64,000 nt of DNA. Source: Dromiciops gliroides (lineage: Eukaryota > Chordata > Mammalia > Microbiotheria > Microbiotheriidae). This document shows positions 9,700-20,034 of this stretch, piece by piece; the first letter of the stretch is position 1, and every line of letters starts with the position of its first letter. Position numbers and translations under genes: made by a program. The stretch covers positions 54,945,532 to 55,009,531 of the forward strand of contig NC_057861.1 in NCBI RefSeq assembly GCF_019393635.1. The letters are read 5' to 3'. The notes under the pieces were generated by a model. The model worked only from the letters and a program-made list of their open reading frames with translations, ran no database searches and was not told the origin of the DNA.

Positions 9700-10480
9700 T
9701 TGTGTTCATTTTATCCACTAGTCAATTGATAGGGAAGAAATAAAAATCTCCCTTCCTGGTAAAATAAAACCCAACCACCATGTTAGCTCAATGGCCTTGA
9801 TTGCATAAGAGTGTTTCTGGGGCTTAGTCAATCCCGATAGAAACTTTACAAAGAGGAGCTGGCCTTCTGCTCTGCCAGAGCAGAAAATAAAACACTCATC
9901 TTGGGAAAGCTTTTCAAATAAAATGGCTATTGTTTCATAGCAGTCTTCAGGTTAAGGGACGGAACGTGTTGGTCCTTCTCAGTCCAGAACAACAGGCTGA
10001 CATTGCCAGCCCAGTTGCAGAGATCCCGTGCATGACGCATACTCTGTGACTCAAGATCAGTGTCAACAGCATTGGAAAACACAGGGGTTGGGGTGGGGTG
10101 GGGTGATCAAGACATACAGGCTAAAAGGTGCTCAGAGGGAGCAAACATGCAGAGATGTTTTAGCTGCAGTCACACTGTTCCTCCCCTTCCCACTCCCACC
10201 CCTCCCCCAAAACAGTATTTCTGGAAACTGTGTATGTATTTGAACAGATCCAGGGGATACCAAACTAGGACCAATGATGGAACTCTACCTAAACTGGATC
10301 AGAAAGCAAGAGCCGAAAGAGATTTTCTTTTGACCTTTGTGTAAAATGCCAGTGTCTCCAAGTCTACTAGAAACCAGGGGAAAAGGCTTTCTTTTGCCAG
10401 TAGCTGATACTTTACTGTGGAAAGCTAGCTGGTAAATGGGGGCTGAAGTTTGCAAGAGAAAAAAAAACAAGCAGAAAAAA
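9700..10480. other. Unique, low-repeat stretch
   Basis: No interspersed repeat recognised. It includes a GGGGT/GGTGG patch at 10086-10106. Overlapping open frames at 10028-10344 disagree between frames and lack splice or family signals. Possible noncoding conserved sequence, untested. Confidence 0.4.
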
Positions 10481-10515
10481 AAAATAGAATTTAGAGCTAG
10501 ACAGAACCCTTTCAT

Positions 10516-10955
10516 ATTTTTTTGGTCAGTTCTTTTCTTTTCTTTTAAATCATTAAAGTATTTTATTATTTTCCAGTTACATATAAAGATAGTTTTCAAG
10601 ATTTGTTTTTATAAGATTTTGGGTTTTAGGTTTTTCTCCCTCCCTCCCCTCCCCAAAACAGAAAACATTCCAATATAGGTTACAGATGCACAATCACATT
10701 AAACATATTTCTGCATTAGTCATGTTGTGAAAGAAGAATCAGAACAAAAGGGAAAAACCTCAAAAAAAAAAGTAGAAACAGTATGGTTCAATCTGCATTC
10801 AGATTCCACAGTTCTTTTTTCTGTATGTGGAGAGCATTTCCCATCTATGAGTTCTTTGGAATTGTCTTGGATCACTGTATTGCTGAGAAGAGTTAAGTCT
10901 ATCACTGCTGATCATTGCACAATGTTGCTGTTACTGTGTTCAATGTTCTCCTGGC
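10516..10955 (-). mobile_element. L1 3' end, 5'-truncated (insertion A)
   Basis: Antisense L1 tail: TTTTATTATTTTCCAGTTAC, CCCTCCCTCCCCTCCCCAAA, GTCATGTTGTGAAAGAAGAA, TTGCACAATGTTGCTGTTAC. The right end stops at ATGTTCTCCTGG. Flanked by AGAACCCTTTCAT at 10503-10515 and 10956-10968. About 440 bp. Confidence 0.88.
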
Positions 10956-10972
10956 AGAACCCTTTCATTTTA

Positions 10973-11118
10973 AAAAAAAATTTTTAATTAATTAATTTTT
11001 TCCCATTACATGTAAAGATAGTTCTCAACTTTTGTTTATACAAGCTTACCAATTTCAGATTTTTCTCCCTCCCTCCCCTCCCTCCTCCCTCCCCTAGACA
11101 GCAGGTAATCTGATATAG

Positions 11119-11154
<36 letters not shown>

Positions 11155-11777
11155 AACACATAATAACATTAATCCTATTTCTGCATTAGTCATGTTATAA
11201 GAGAAAAATCAGAGCAATGATGAAAAACCTCAAAATAGAAAAAACAATAGCACCAAAAACAAAAGAAATAGTATGGTTCATTCATCATCTATACTCCACA
11301 GTTTTTTTTTTTTCTTGGATTTGGAGATCCTCTTCTATCATGAGTTCCCTGGAACTCTTCTGTACCATTGCATTGGTGAGAAGAATATAGTCCATCACAG
11401 TAGATCAACACTCAATGTTGATGATACTGTGTACAATGTTCTTCTGGTTCTGCTCATCTCACTCATCATCAGCCCACGCAAGACCCTCCAGGTTTCTCTG
11501 AACTCCTCCTGCTCATCGTTTCTTACAGCACAATAGTATTCCATTGTATTCATATACCACAACTTGTCCAGCCATTCCCCAATTGATGGGCATCCCCTCA
11601 ACTTCCAATTCCTTGCCACCACGTAAAGAGCAGCTATAAATATTTTTGTACATGTGGGTCCCTTTCCCATTTCCATGATTTCTTTGGGAAAAAGACCCAA
11701 AAGTGGTATTGCTGGGTCAAAGGGTATGCACAGCTTTATCGCCCTTTGGGCGTAATTCCAAATTGCTCTCCAGAATG
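10973..11777 (-). mobile_element. L1 3' end, 5'-truncated (insertion B)
   Basis: Antisense L1 tail of a different subfamily (CATGTAAAGATAGTTCTCAA, TTATACAAGCTTACC), with an internal (TA)n at 11127-11152. It reaches the ORF2 C-terminal region: the reverse frame reads IKLCIPFDPAIPLLG, a hallmark of marsupial L1 ORF2. Flanked by AGAACCCTTTCATTTTA at 10956-10972 and 11778-11794, the same target as insertion A. Confidence 0.88.
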
Positions 11778-11930
11778 AGAACCCTTTCATTTTAAAGATG
11801 AAGAAAATGAGGCCCAGAGAGAGAGGACTGGCCCAAGGTCACTAAGGTAGTAAGTGGTGGTTAGGAGTTGAACTGAGGTTCTCCTACAACAAATCTGGTA
11901 TTCTCTCTTAGACCATGCTGCTTTTACAGG
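11778..11930 (-). repeat. MIR fragment
   Basis: Antisense MIR: AAAGATGAAGAAAATGAGGC, CCCAAGGTCACTAAGG, TAGTAAGTGG. It was the target of both L1 insertions to its left. Its upstream part is probably 10485-10515. Confidence 0.75.
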
Positions 11931-12149
11931 CAGACCAATAGTTCAAATCCAGGAAAGGGTGCTTATACAACTAAAGGCAAAACCAGTTTCATATATGATC
12001 TCTTTTTTCTGTTCTACTTTGTAAACAGATATGCACACTTTAATTTGGTGTCTGTTAAGATTAGAATAAAAAACCAAACAACAAACTGTATCAGAAAAAG
12101 TGAGGGGAAAGTGGGAAGGAGATGGTGCATGCATATTATGAACTGGTGA

Positions 12150-12365
12150 CAGAAGCAGCATGGTCTCTTGGAATGAGCACTGGGCTTGGAAGTCAGAACA
12201 CCTGGGCCTGAATTCTAGCCCTGGCTGAGGGACTTGGAGCAAGTTATTTTCCTTTCTCTAAAGTAACTAAATATTTGGAATGCTGTTAAAATCAAATGTG
12301 ATGGTGCATGTAAAGTACTCTGTAACCATGAAGTGCCTGCAGAAATGTGAATAGCTATTATTGGG
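12150..12365 (+). repeat. MIR-type SINE
   Basis: Near full-length: AGAAGCAGCATGGTCTCTTG, GGGCTTGGAAGTCAGAACAC, CCTTTCTCTAAAGTAA, then the GTAAAGTACTCTG..GAATAGCTATTATT end. Confidence 0.8.
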
Positions 12366-12482
12366 AACATAGAACTGGCAATGTGGTCAGTCAGGACAAT
12401 GCTCATCCACCCCCTAGAAACAAAGCAGAACCACACAGAAAACTCTCCCAAACAGGACTTGTTGGGACGCTTGAAATTCCAC

Positions 12483-12811
12483 CTAACAGAAGGGTAACAA
12501 CTCATCTGCAAGGAACACTTTAGTGTGATGTGTTTTCTTCAGATCATCAATATAGATCTCATTAATTAGGGAGCTCCTTCCAACAAGGTAGTTGTCAACC
12601 TCTGTGCTGCACACCTGGTCCAAAACCTTCCCAAAGGGTGGGGAAGGAGTCCACCCAAAAGGCTGAAGGCTCTCTTTGCTCTCTCCTGGCATGGACAGGG
12701 TGCCAGGGGAACCTTTTGGCTGGTCATTCTTGTTAACAAGACCTGGTCTTCTCTTCCTCTCATACAATTCCTTGATGAAGCATTTCATAAGATTCTTTCC
12801 AAATTGCCACT
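12483..12811 (-). CDS. Candidate terminal coding exon of an unrecognised gene
   Basis: On the minus strand a pyrimidine-rich run (TTCTTTCCCCTTTTTTGGCATAG, plus coordinates about 12812-12834) forms a strong 3' splice acceptor. Directly after it the frame is open for about 109 codons to TAG at 12483. The peptide starts WQFGKNLMKCFIKELYERKR and ends LADELLPFC. The middle is Ser/Pro/Gly-rich (SPGTLSMPGESK), and the C-terminal half has EVDNYLVGRSSLINEIYIDD. It is not repeat-derived: MIRs flank it at 12150-12365 and 12880-13045. The composition is charged and hydrophilic, with no signal peptide or membrane segment. The first internal Met is at 12788. I do not recognise the family and see no upstream exon in the window. 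It could also be the remains of a lost gene or a chance open frame. Confidence 0.42.
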
Positions 12812-12834
12812 CTATGCCAAAAAGGGGAAAGAAC
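12812..12834 (-). promoter_or_regulatory. Predicted 3' splice acceptor for the 12483-12811 exon
   Basis: The minus strand reads a polypyrimidine tract then GCATAG, followed by AGTGGCAATTT. If splicing uses TAG, the exon starts at 12811 with two bases completing a codon. A second AG two bases on would give phase 0. Confidence 0.4.
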
Positions 12835-12879
12835 GGTCAATACATCCAAAATTGGTAGTTCATGGAGGATAGACTTAGA

Positions 12880-13045
12880 ATTGGTTGAGCCCTTCAACAT
12901 CATCTGGTCCAGCTTTCTCATTTCATGGACCGGGAAATTGAGGCCCAGGAAGATGAAGTGACTTGTCTGTCTTATGGAGCCAGGCAGGAAGTGGCAAGGA
13001 GGACCTTGTTCCTGAATCTAGACCCAGTGATTTTCCCACTATGCC
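12880..13045 (-). repeat. MIR fragment
   Basis: Antisense MIR: TTGAGCCCTTCAACATCATC, CATTTCATGGACCGGGAAAT, GAGGCCCAGGAAG, then CAGTGATTTTCCCACTATGC. Confidence 0.8.
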
Positions 13046-13158
13046 ATGCTGCCCACTGAGGAAAAGTCATCTGGGAAGTCCAGGGCAGCACTGGGCAACA
13101 AGCTGCATATCAGGGGAGCAGTGCTGAAAATATCCGGGAGAGAATTCTCTTTTCTTTT

Positions 13159-13161
<3 letters not shown>

Positions 13162-13237
<76 letters not shown>

Positions 13238-13238
13238 A
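13162..13238. repeat. Compound (CT)n(CA)n microsatellite
   Basis: About 50 bp of CT followed by about 26 bp of CA. Open frames of Ser-Leu or Arg-Glu repeats across it are artefacts. Confidence 0.98.
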
Positions 13239-13251
13239 GGGCAACGAGGGT

Positions 13252-13475
13252 GGGGGCAACTAGGTAGCACAGTGGATAGAGCACCAGCCCTGAGTTCAAA
13301 TCCAGCCTCACACACTTGACACTTACTAGCTGTGTGACCCTGGGCAAGTCACTTAACCCTCACTGCCTCACAAAAACCAACCAAACAAAAACACTCTAGT
13401 ATCTTTCCCAGGAAAACCCCAAATGGGGTCATGAAGAGTTGGGCATGTATGACTGAAACAATTGAACAAAACCAA
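13252..13475 (+). repeat. Mar1-type SINE with RTE-like tail
   Basis: Head GGGGGCAACTAGGTAGCACAG, body to CACTGCCTCAC, then tail CTCTAGTATCTTTCCCAGG, AAACCCCAAATGGGGTCATG, AAACAATTGAACAAAA. Confidence 0.8.
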
Positions 13476-13566
13476 GAAGTCATTTAAGGAAAGGGAAATT
13501 GTGTCACAGAAATAAATCATAAATAGTTTCTCAATAGGACAAACGCCAAAACATAATTATTTCTTT

Positions 13567-13735
13567 GGGGGCAGCTAGGTGGTGCAGTGGATAGAGCACT
13601 GGCACTGGAGTCAGGAGGACCTGAGTTCAAATATGGCCTCAGACATTTGACACTTACTAGCTGTGTGACTTTGGGCAACTCAGGTCCTCCTAATTCCAGG
13701 GCCAGTGCTTTATCCACTGCACCACCTAGTTGCCC
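13567..13735. mobile_element. Foldback (head-to-head) WSINE1 pair
   Basis: 13567-13678 is a sense SINE from its 5' head into the TGTGTGACTTTGGGCA block. At 13679 it switches to the antisense of its own head (CTCAGGTCCTCC... to ...ACCACCTAGTTGCCC). The two arms of about 58 bp form an imperfect inverted repeat around a loop of about 50 bp. The normal SINE 3' half and A-tail are absent. Confidence 0.85.
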
Positions 13736-13784
13736 TCGAGAATTCTCAACATAAATGTTTTTCCTTGGACTTGCAGACAAGAAT

Positions 13785-14015
13785 AATTACAATCCACTTT
13801 TCTATAGTGCTTTACAGGTTTTCAAAGCACTTTCCTTACAATGGTCCCACAAGGTTAGGACTGCAATAATTATTACTCCCCATAGTATGGATAAGAAAAC
13901 TGAGGCAAAAGAACAGAAGGGATTTCCACTCCCAGGGTCACATGAAGCTGAGACTCAGACCCAAGCCTTCTGACTCTCAGTCTTGTGCCCAATGCACTAT
14001 GTCACACTGCTACTA
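13785..14015 (-). repeat. MIR fragment
   Basis: Antisense MIR: TTTTCTATAGTGCTTTACAG, ACAAGGTTAGGACTGC, ATAAGAAAACTGAGGCAAAA, GACTCTCAGTCTTGTGCCCA. Confidence 0.8.
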
Positions 14016-14124
14016 AATAATCATAGCCATGACTTAAATAACGCGACAGCATCCATAAATGCCCTACATACAGGCACAGTTTCTTTGGTCTTCATTTGGT
14101 AATTGAATGTGAGCTCCTTGAAGT

Positions 14125-14300
14125 TTTTACACAGAAAGTAAAATGAACGGATCGTACATTAGGAAGACTACTCTGGCAGCTATCTCAGGGTGGACTGGAA
14201 AGGGAATTGATCAGGTGAGAGGCAATTGAAGATCAATCCAATAGTCTGGGTGAGAAGAGCTAAGGCCTGAATTAGGGTGGCTACAGTGGGAAGGGAAGGG
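14125..14300 (-). repeat. L2 fragment (antisense)
   Basis: ACTACTCTGGCAGCTATCTC, GTGGACTGGAAAGGG, AATCCAATAGTCTGGGTGAG: the antisense of the L2 RT segment coding ...ISRLDYCNSLL.... Confidence 0.65.
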
Positions 14301-14334
14301 AGGAACCATCAAAAGGTCTTCTAGACTCAGCAGG

Positions 14335-14450
14335 TGATTTGATTCTCACAACTACTCAGTGAGGTAGGTAGTCCCACCTTTCCCCCTTTACAGACAAGGA
14401 AACTGAAACTCAGAATACAGTAACCACAGCACCACAGTACAGCGCTTTCC
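14335..14450 (-). repeat. MIR fragment
   Basis: Antisense MIR: ATTCTCACAACTACTCAGTG, CAGACAAGGAAACTGAAACT. Confidence 0.65.
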
Positions 14451-15034
14451 ACTCCTACAGAGAAGTCCACAGAAGCTATACTGGAGGAATGAGGAAGGGA
14501 AAAGGGACCAAGCCCTGGTGGTCAGGGAAACCACATCACGGGGCTTCAACACCAACTCTTGTAGCCTGACAGAAGGTGAATGACGTCATGGGCTGTCAGG
14601 AGCTCAGCACTACCTTTTAACTCAAAGGTTGGAGCTTGAGGGAAGTAATCCCATCAGCACATGGGTACGAGGCAGGGAGACAGATTCTGCATGCTCCCTA
14701 CACCTGTTCTCCAGCTGAGGCCTCATCAGAGCTAACTGAAAACATCAACAAAGAAAGGAGGTCACGTGTCCTTGTAGCTTCTGCTCAGCTAACAGAAGAC
14801 ATGATGACATCGGCTTTCTGGTTCACCATGAACTTATACTCTGTTCAGTTTCACTTAGGCTGGGTTAACACGACACTAAAAGCTTAATTTTCCCTCAAGT
14901 CAAATAACTGAAATGTTGTTATTTGCAGAAGGGAAATTCTAGTTTCTGTGTGGACTCGGGTCATTTAGATTCAGCTCACTTCAGCTTAAACTGAAAAGTC
15001 TATTCAGCAATGTCACAGAGTGCAATCCATTTAG
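14451..15034. other. Unique, low-repeat stretch with a CRE palindrome
   Basis: No repeat recognised. It contains a perfect TGACGTCA at 14581-14588 and a CACGTG E-box at 14763-14768. Neither has a recognisable promoter context. A frame at 14636-14887 has no family signature. Confidence 0.4.
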
Positions 15035-15215
15035 CAGCAGTATCCTGTAGTAGAAAGAATCCTGGGCTCTGGGAATCAGGAGAATTGAGACTTGAATCTA
15101 GCAATTATTCCCTGTGGGATCCTGGGGAAGTGATTTTACTTCTTTGGACCTCAGTTTGAGAGGGGATGGGATTATATGTAAATATGTAAGGTCCCTTCTT
15201 GCTTTGACAGTCTGT
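15035..15215 (+). repeat. MIR-type SINE
   Basis: CAGCAGTATCCTGTAGTAGA, CTGGGCTCTGGGAATCAGGA, CCTGTGGGATCCTGGG, TTTGGACCTCAGTTTGAG, GTAAGGTCCCTTCTTGC. Confidence 0.75.
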
Positions 15216-15290
15216 TTTTTTAAAGGGCTTCTCAACCTCTGATAATCAATGTTCTGAGGTTCCTCTCCTGTTAAGATCTTTTTGGATCCT

Positions 15291-17372
15291 ATAAAATAAA
15301 CCCACACAAATCACCAGCATTTCTCTATATGATCAACAAATCCCAGCAGCAAGAGAGAGAAAGACAAAGTCCATTCAAAATAACTGTAGACAATATAAAA
15401 TATTTGGGAGTCTACCTGCCAAGACAAGCCCAGGAATTATATGAACACAATTATGAAACACTTTACAAACATAAAATCAGATCTAAACAATAGGAAAAAA
15501 TCAATTGCTCATGGGTAGGCAAAGCTAATATAATAAAAATGACAATTCTACCTAAATTAATTTACTTATTCAGTACCATACCAATCAAATTATCAAAAAT
15601 TATTTTATAGAGCTAGAAAAAATAATAACAAAATTCATTTGGAAGAACAAAAGGTAAAGAATATCAAGGTAATTGATGAAGAAATGCAAAGGAAGGTGGC
15701 CTAGCTAAGAAACAGAGTGGTGGATCAGTGGAATAGGTTAGGCACACGAGACACAGTAGTAAATGACCAGTAATGTGATAAACCCAAAGATTCTAGCTTC
15801 TGGAATAAGAACTCCCTATTTGATAAAAACTGCTAGAAAACTGAAAAATGGTATGGCAGAAACTAGGCATAAACCAACATCTTACACTGTATACCAAAAT
15901 AAGGTCAAAATGGATACATGATTTAGACATAAAGGGTGATACCATAGGCAAATTTGGAGAAGAAGGAATAGTTTACCTGTCAGATATATGGAGAGAAGAA
16001 GAATTTATGACCAAACAAGAGAGAACATTATGAAATGCAAAATGGACCATTTTGATTACATTAAATAAATTTTTAAATTTTATCTTTTATTTTTGCAAGG
16101 CAATGAGGGTTAAGTGACTTGCCCAGGGTCACACAGCTAGTAAGTGTCAAGTGTCTGAGGCTGAATTTGAATTCAGGTCCTCCTGAATCCAGGGCCAGTG
16201 CTTTATCCACTGCTCCACCTAGTTGCCCAGATTACATTAAATTAAAAAGGGTTTCCACAAATAAAACCAATGCAACCAAGATTAGAAGGAAAGCAGAAAT
16301 ATGTGAAACATTTTTTTACAGTCAGTGTTTCTGATAAAGGCCTCATTTCTCTGATATAGAGAGAACTGAATCGTATTTATAAGAATACAAGTCATTCCCC
16401 AATTGAGAAATGGTCAAAGGACATTAATGGGAAGTTTTTAAAATGAAGAAATTAAAGCTATAGTTATATGAAAAAATGTTCTCAATCACTATTGATTAGA
16501 TAAATGCAAATTAAAACAACTCTGAGGTACCATCTCACACCTATCAAATTGGCTAATATGACAGAAAAGGAAAATGATAAATGTTGTAGAAGATGTGGGA
16601 AAACTGGAACACTAATGCATTGTTGGTGAAGTTGTGAACTGATCCAACCATTCTGAAGATCAATTTGGAACTATACCCAAAGGACTATAAAACTGTTCAT
16701 ACTCTTTGACCCAACAATACCTCTACTAGGTATGTATCCCACAGATATCATAAAAAAGGGTGGCAAAGAATTTTGTGGTGGCAAAGAATTGGAAATTGAG
16801 GGGATGCCCATCAACTAGGGAATGGCTGAACAAGTTGTAGTATATGATTGTGACAGAATACTATTTTGCTATAAGAAATGATGAGCAGGCTGATTTCAGA
16901 AAAACCTTGAAAGACTTATTTGAATTGATGCTGAGTGAAGTGAGCAGAACCAGGAGAACATTGTACACAGTAAAAGCAACACTATGCAATGATCAACTAT
17001 GATAGACTTTGCTCTTCTCAGCAATACAATGATCCAAGACAATTCCAAAAGACTCATGATTAAAAATGCTTTCCACATCCAGAAAAAGAACTATGGACTC
17101 TGAATACAGAATGAAGTATATTATTTTTACTTTATTTGTGTTTTTTTTTGTTTTTCTTATGGCTTTTCCCTTTTGTTCTGATTTTTCTTTCACAACATGA
17201 CTAATGTGGAAATGTGTTTAACATCAGTGTACACATATAACATATCAGATTGCTTGCTGTCTTGGGGAGATGAGAAGATAGGGAAGGAGGGGGGAAAATT
17301 TGGAATTCAAAATCTCACAAAAATGAATGTTGAAAACTAATAAATAAATACTATTGCTTATTTAAAAAAAAA
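15291..17372 (+). mobile_element. L1 LINE, 5'-truncated, ORF2 C-terminal half and 3' UTR
   Basis: About 2.08 kb with a perfect 18-bp TSD AAGATCTTTTTGGATCCT (15273-15290, 17373-17390) and a terminal A-run. It carries the ORF2 region after the RT catalytic core. Recognisable stretches are the one coding SGKLGINQHLTLYTKIRSKW-like sequence near 15855, the LNCGEVGTLMHCWWKC-like zone near 16600, and the NAMEYYFAIRNDEQADFR-like end near 16860. Frames are broken by point changes. The 3' UTR from about 16900 ends TTCAAAATCTCACAAAAATG...AATAAATAAATACTATTG. Degenerate and not mobile. A SINE interrupts it at 16067-16229. Confidence 0.93.
16067..16229 (-). mobile_element. WSINE1-type SINE nested in L1
   Basis: Antisense copy. 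Perfect 13-bp TSD GATTACATTAAAT (16054-16066, 16230-16242). It interrupts L1 ORF2 and so postdates that L1. Confidence 0.96.
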
Positions 17373-17460
17373 AGATCTTTTTGGATCCTGACTGCCATTT
17401 GATATGTTCATTTCTCTTCCACTTTTGTATCATCTGCAAATTTGATAAATAATGGCAACT

Positions 17461-18189
17461 GTACCTTTGGATAATTTATTGCTAAAAATGTAAATTTGAA
17501 TTCAAGATTGAAAGAATAATTAATAGAGCAAAAGAAAAAGCAGCACCAATGGGAGACTCTAGATAGCTATAAACCAAAGAAAGAGAGCTAGAAGACACGA
17601 ATTAGTAAGATGATCCAAGAATTACTAATTTCTCAGAAAAAATATGAAAAAAACAAAGGATCAGAACATAATAATTCTAGTAAATCATACTAAGAAATTG
17701 TCCAGAAATACCAGGAGAGGGTAGAGTGCAAGCCACAAATCTATAAAATGCAACAAAAATGATCCCTAATTTTAATTGACTGAAAAATGTAGTTAACAAG
17801 TTACAAATTTTAAATTGCAAAGAGGAAATCTTGCAAGCAGTCAGGAGGTAATAAATTACTTAACAAAAAGCACGAATTTGAATCATTTAGTATTACTCTA
17901 CAAAGATGAAAAATGAAAGATGAGGCTGAAATGTGATTTTCAGTGTAAAAGCAAGGGAAATTGACTTGTACAGCAAATAGTTTAAGCTCCAAAGCTGAGA
18001 ATACCCCTTTATTAGAAAAGATAAATCTTCAACGATGTCAGAGAGTTTAATTTTTTTCTTCTGAATAAACTAGTGCATTTGCCATGCAAATCCACCAAGC
18101 AGCAGAAACTTAACAAGGTAAACAAAACTTGAATATAAGTGATGAGCAAATGTTTATGGGTTGAAAGAAAGTGACAATCTTTGAAGATT
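17461..18189. other. AT-rich stretch, possibly L1/HAL1 ORF1-like
   Basis: A-rich on the plus strand with GAAATCTTGCAAGCAGTCAG and similar patches reminiscent of LINE ORF1 regions. Frames are fully broken. I cannot assign it firmly. Confidence 0.3.
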
Positions 18190-18203
18190 AAAAGCTAATG
18201 AAG

Positions 18204-18377
18204 AGGGGCAGCTAGGTGGTGCAGTGGATAGAGCACTGGCTCTGGATTCAGGAGTACCTGAGTTCAAATCCAGCCTCAGACACTTGATACTTACTAGTTG
18301 TGTGATCCTGGGCAAGTCACTTAACCCCAATTGCCTCACCAAAAAAATAAAAGAAAATTGAAAAAGAAAAAAGAAAA
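18204..18377 (+). mobile_element. WSINE1-type SINE
   Basis: Full-length, long A-rich tail. TSD AAAAGCTAATGAAG (18190-18203, 18378-18391). Confidence 0.95.
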
Positions 18378-18464
18378 AAAAGCTAATGAAGGTTTACTGA
18401 AATAAGGTTAGAATTTTGAGGCATTTGGTTGAAAAGGAGAACACAGAACTAGATCTTCCATGCC

Positions 18465-18740
18465 TGAAATATACTCCATCTTTACTTCTCCCTCTTAGAA
18501 TCCTTAGCTCCCATAAATGCTAAACTTGTGTCATCTACTAAGAACAGCCTTTCTTGGTTCCCCTAAATGTTAGTGTTCTCTTCCTTATCAAATTAGCTTG
18601 TATTTACCTATATCTTTGCATGTTGTATCATCTAGGAAAATGTAACCTACTTGAGTGCTGGGGCTTTTCATGTTTATATTTTGTTTACTTGACACCTAGC
18701 ACAATAATTAAGGATTACTAAATTGATTAAGTTATCTGGA
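18465..18740 (+). repeat. L2 3' end fragment
   Basis: Sense L2 3' part: TCCCTCTTAGAATCCTTAGC, CTTCTTGGTTCCCC-like segment, AACCTACTTGAGTGCTGGGG, TTGACACCTAGCACAATAAT. Followed by a short antisense L2/MIR3-type tail (about 18760-18870: TATGTATCAGGCACTTTGCT). Confidence 0.65.
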
Positions 18741-18988
18741 AAACTGAAGAGTGGAGAGTTAAAAAGTAACAAGCATTTATATAGAGCTTATTATGTATCA
18801 GGCACTTTGCTAAGTGCTTTATAAGTATTATTGAATTTGATATTTGAAGAGAATGATGTGAATTATTACATTTAGAAAATTAGGTACCATAAATAGTCAA
18901 TCAAATAACCAATAGTCAATCAGACACTCTCTGTAGTGTATGATTTCCAAATCATATTCTTCCTTGGAATGGGTAGGAAGATTTTTTT

Positions 18989-19126
18989 TTTTTTGGTGAG
19001 GCAATTGGGGTTAAGTGACTTGCCCAGGGTCACACAGCTAGTGTTAAGTGTCTGAGGCCAGATCTGAACTCAGGTCCTCCTGAATCCAGGGCCAGTGCTC
19101 TATCCACTGCACCACCTAGCTGCCCT
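18989..19126 (-). mobile_element. WSINE1-type SINE with small internal deletion
   Basis: Antisense copy. TSD GGAAGATTTTTT at both ends. It lacks about 8 bp in the CACAGCTAGTAAGTG block (reads CACAGCTAGTGTTAAG). Confidence 0.93.
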
Positions 19127-19139
19127 GGAAGATTTTTTA

Positions 19140-19768
19140 AAAATCAAAAGATTATATCAATAAAAGTAGAATCCCAGAATTTGACTAGGTTTTTTACATG
19201 TAGATATATCTACATGTGAGTGCAGTTATTAAAATTGGATTGTTATAAGAAAGATGGGCTATTATCTGTGCTAATTTTTTTACAGTCATAGAAAATGATA
19301 AAGAGGAAAAACCAAGCTTTACAATTATAACCTTGAATGTAAATGATTTATATTTACCCACAAAATTGAAGTTATGAAATGGATTAATTAACAAAACCCA
19401 ATAGTTTGATGCTTATAAGAAATATACTAAAGCATAAGAATTCATGTAGGTTTGATGTGAAGGGACAGAGCAAAATCCATTATGCTTCTAATGAATCCAA
19501 TAATTTGAAGGTACAATCGTGATTTCAGATAAGTAATAGCAAATGTAGATAGAATCAAGAGAACAAGTAGGGAAATGACATAATGATTGAAGGTAACACT
19601 GTGAAACAATATCATATTATATGTATATATGTACATAAACAAAAGTGTGTTTATACACATGTATACACTGAAGGTCACAACAACCATGTTTTTATCAGAA
19701 AAGGAAAAAAAACCAAAAAAGATACCAAAAAATTAATAAATACCAAAAAAGAAAATAGGAAATACCCA
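19140..19768. other. AT-rich stretch, nothing recognised
   Basis: High A/T with no repeat or coding signature that I can assign. The short frames here are compositional. Confidence 0.4.
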
Positions 19769-19784
19769 GATTGGGGTTCTTAAC

Positions 19785-19828
<44 letters not shown>

Positions 19829-19865
19829 AATAGATCCTTTTGACAGTCTAGCAAAGCCTATGGAG
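19769..19865 (+). repeat. DNA-transposon-like fragment with (GT)n
   Basis: Begins GGGGTTCTTAACTTTG, then (GT)n at 19787-19825, then TTGACAGTCTAGCAAAGCCTATGG. It is the left end of the inverted-repeat element also seen at 36757, 38728 and 52755. The GT tract expanded inside it. Confidence 0.55.
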
Positions 19866-20032
19866 CCCTTTTTCCACAAGAATTTATTAAGTGCAGAGTA
19901 CTGTGGTAAGCATTGAGCATACAAAGGAGGTCAAAAATAGCCACAGCCCTCAAGGAGCTCACAATCTAATGGGGAGATACATAAATAATTATGTATAAAC
20001 AAAATATACACATGATAACTTGGAGGTAATCT
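19866..20032 (-). repeat. L2 3' end (antisense)
   Basis: TTTATTAAGTGCAGAGTACT, TACAAAGGAGGTCAAAAATA, CAAGGAGCTCACAATCTAAT: antisense L2 3' UTR. Confidence 0.7.
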
Positions 20033-20034
20033 CT

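Larger units (their letters stand above)
15225..17460 (-). repeat. L3/CR1 fragment split by L1
   Basis: Antisense L3/CR1 sequence lies on both sides of the L1: AAGATCTTTTTGGATCCT at the left junction, continuing at the right as GACTGCCATTTG...TTTTGTATCATCTGCAAATT. That order is typical of antisense L3 ORF sequence. Only about 65 bp and 90 bp survive. Confidence 0.6.

Noticed and set aside
11395..11790. 131-codon antisense frame as a gene
   Set aside because: It is the L1 ORF2 C-terminal sequence (IKLCIPFDPAIPLLG, MEYYCAVRNDEQEEF).
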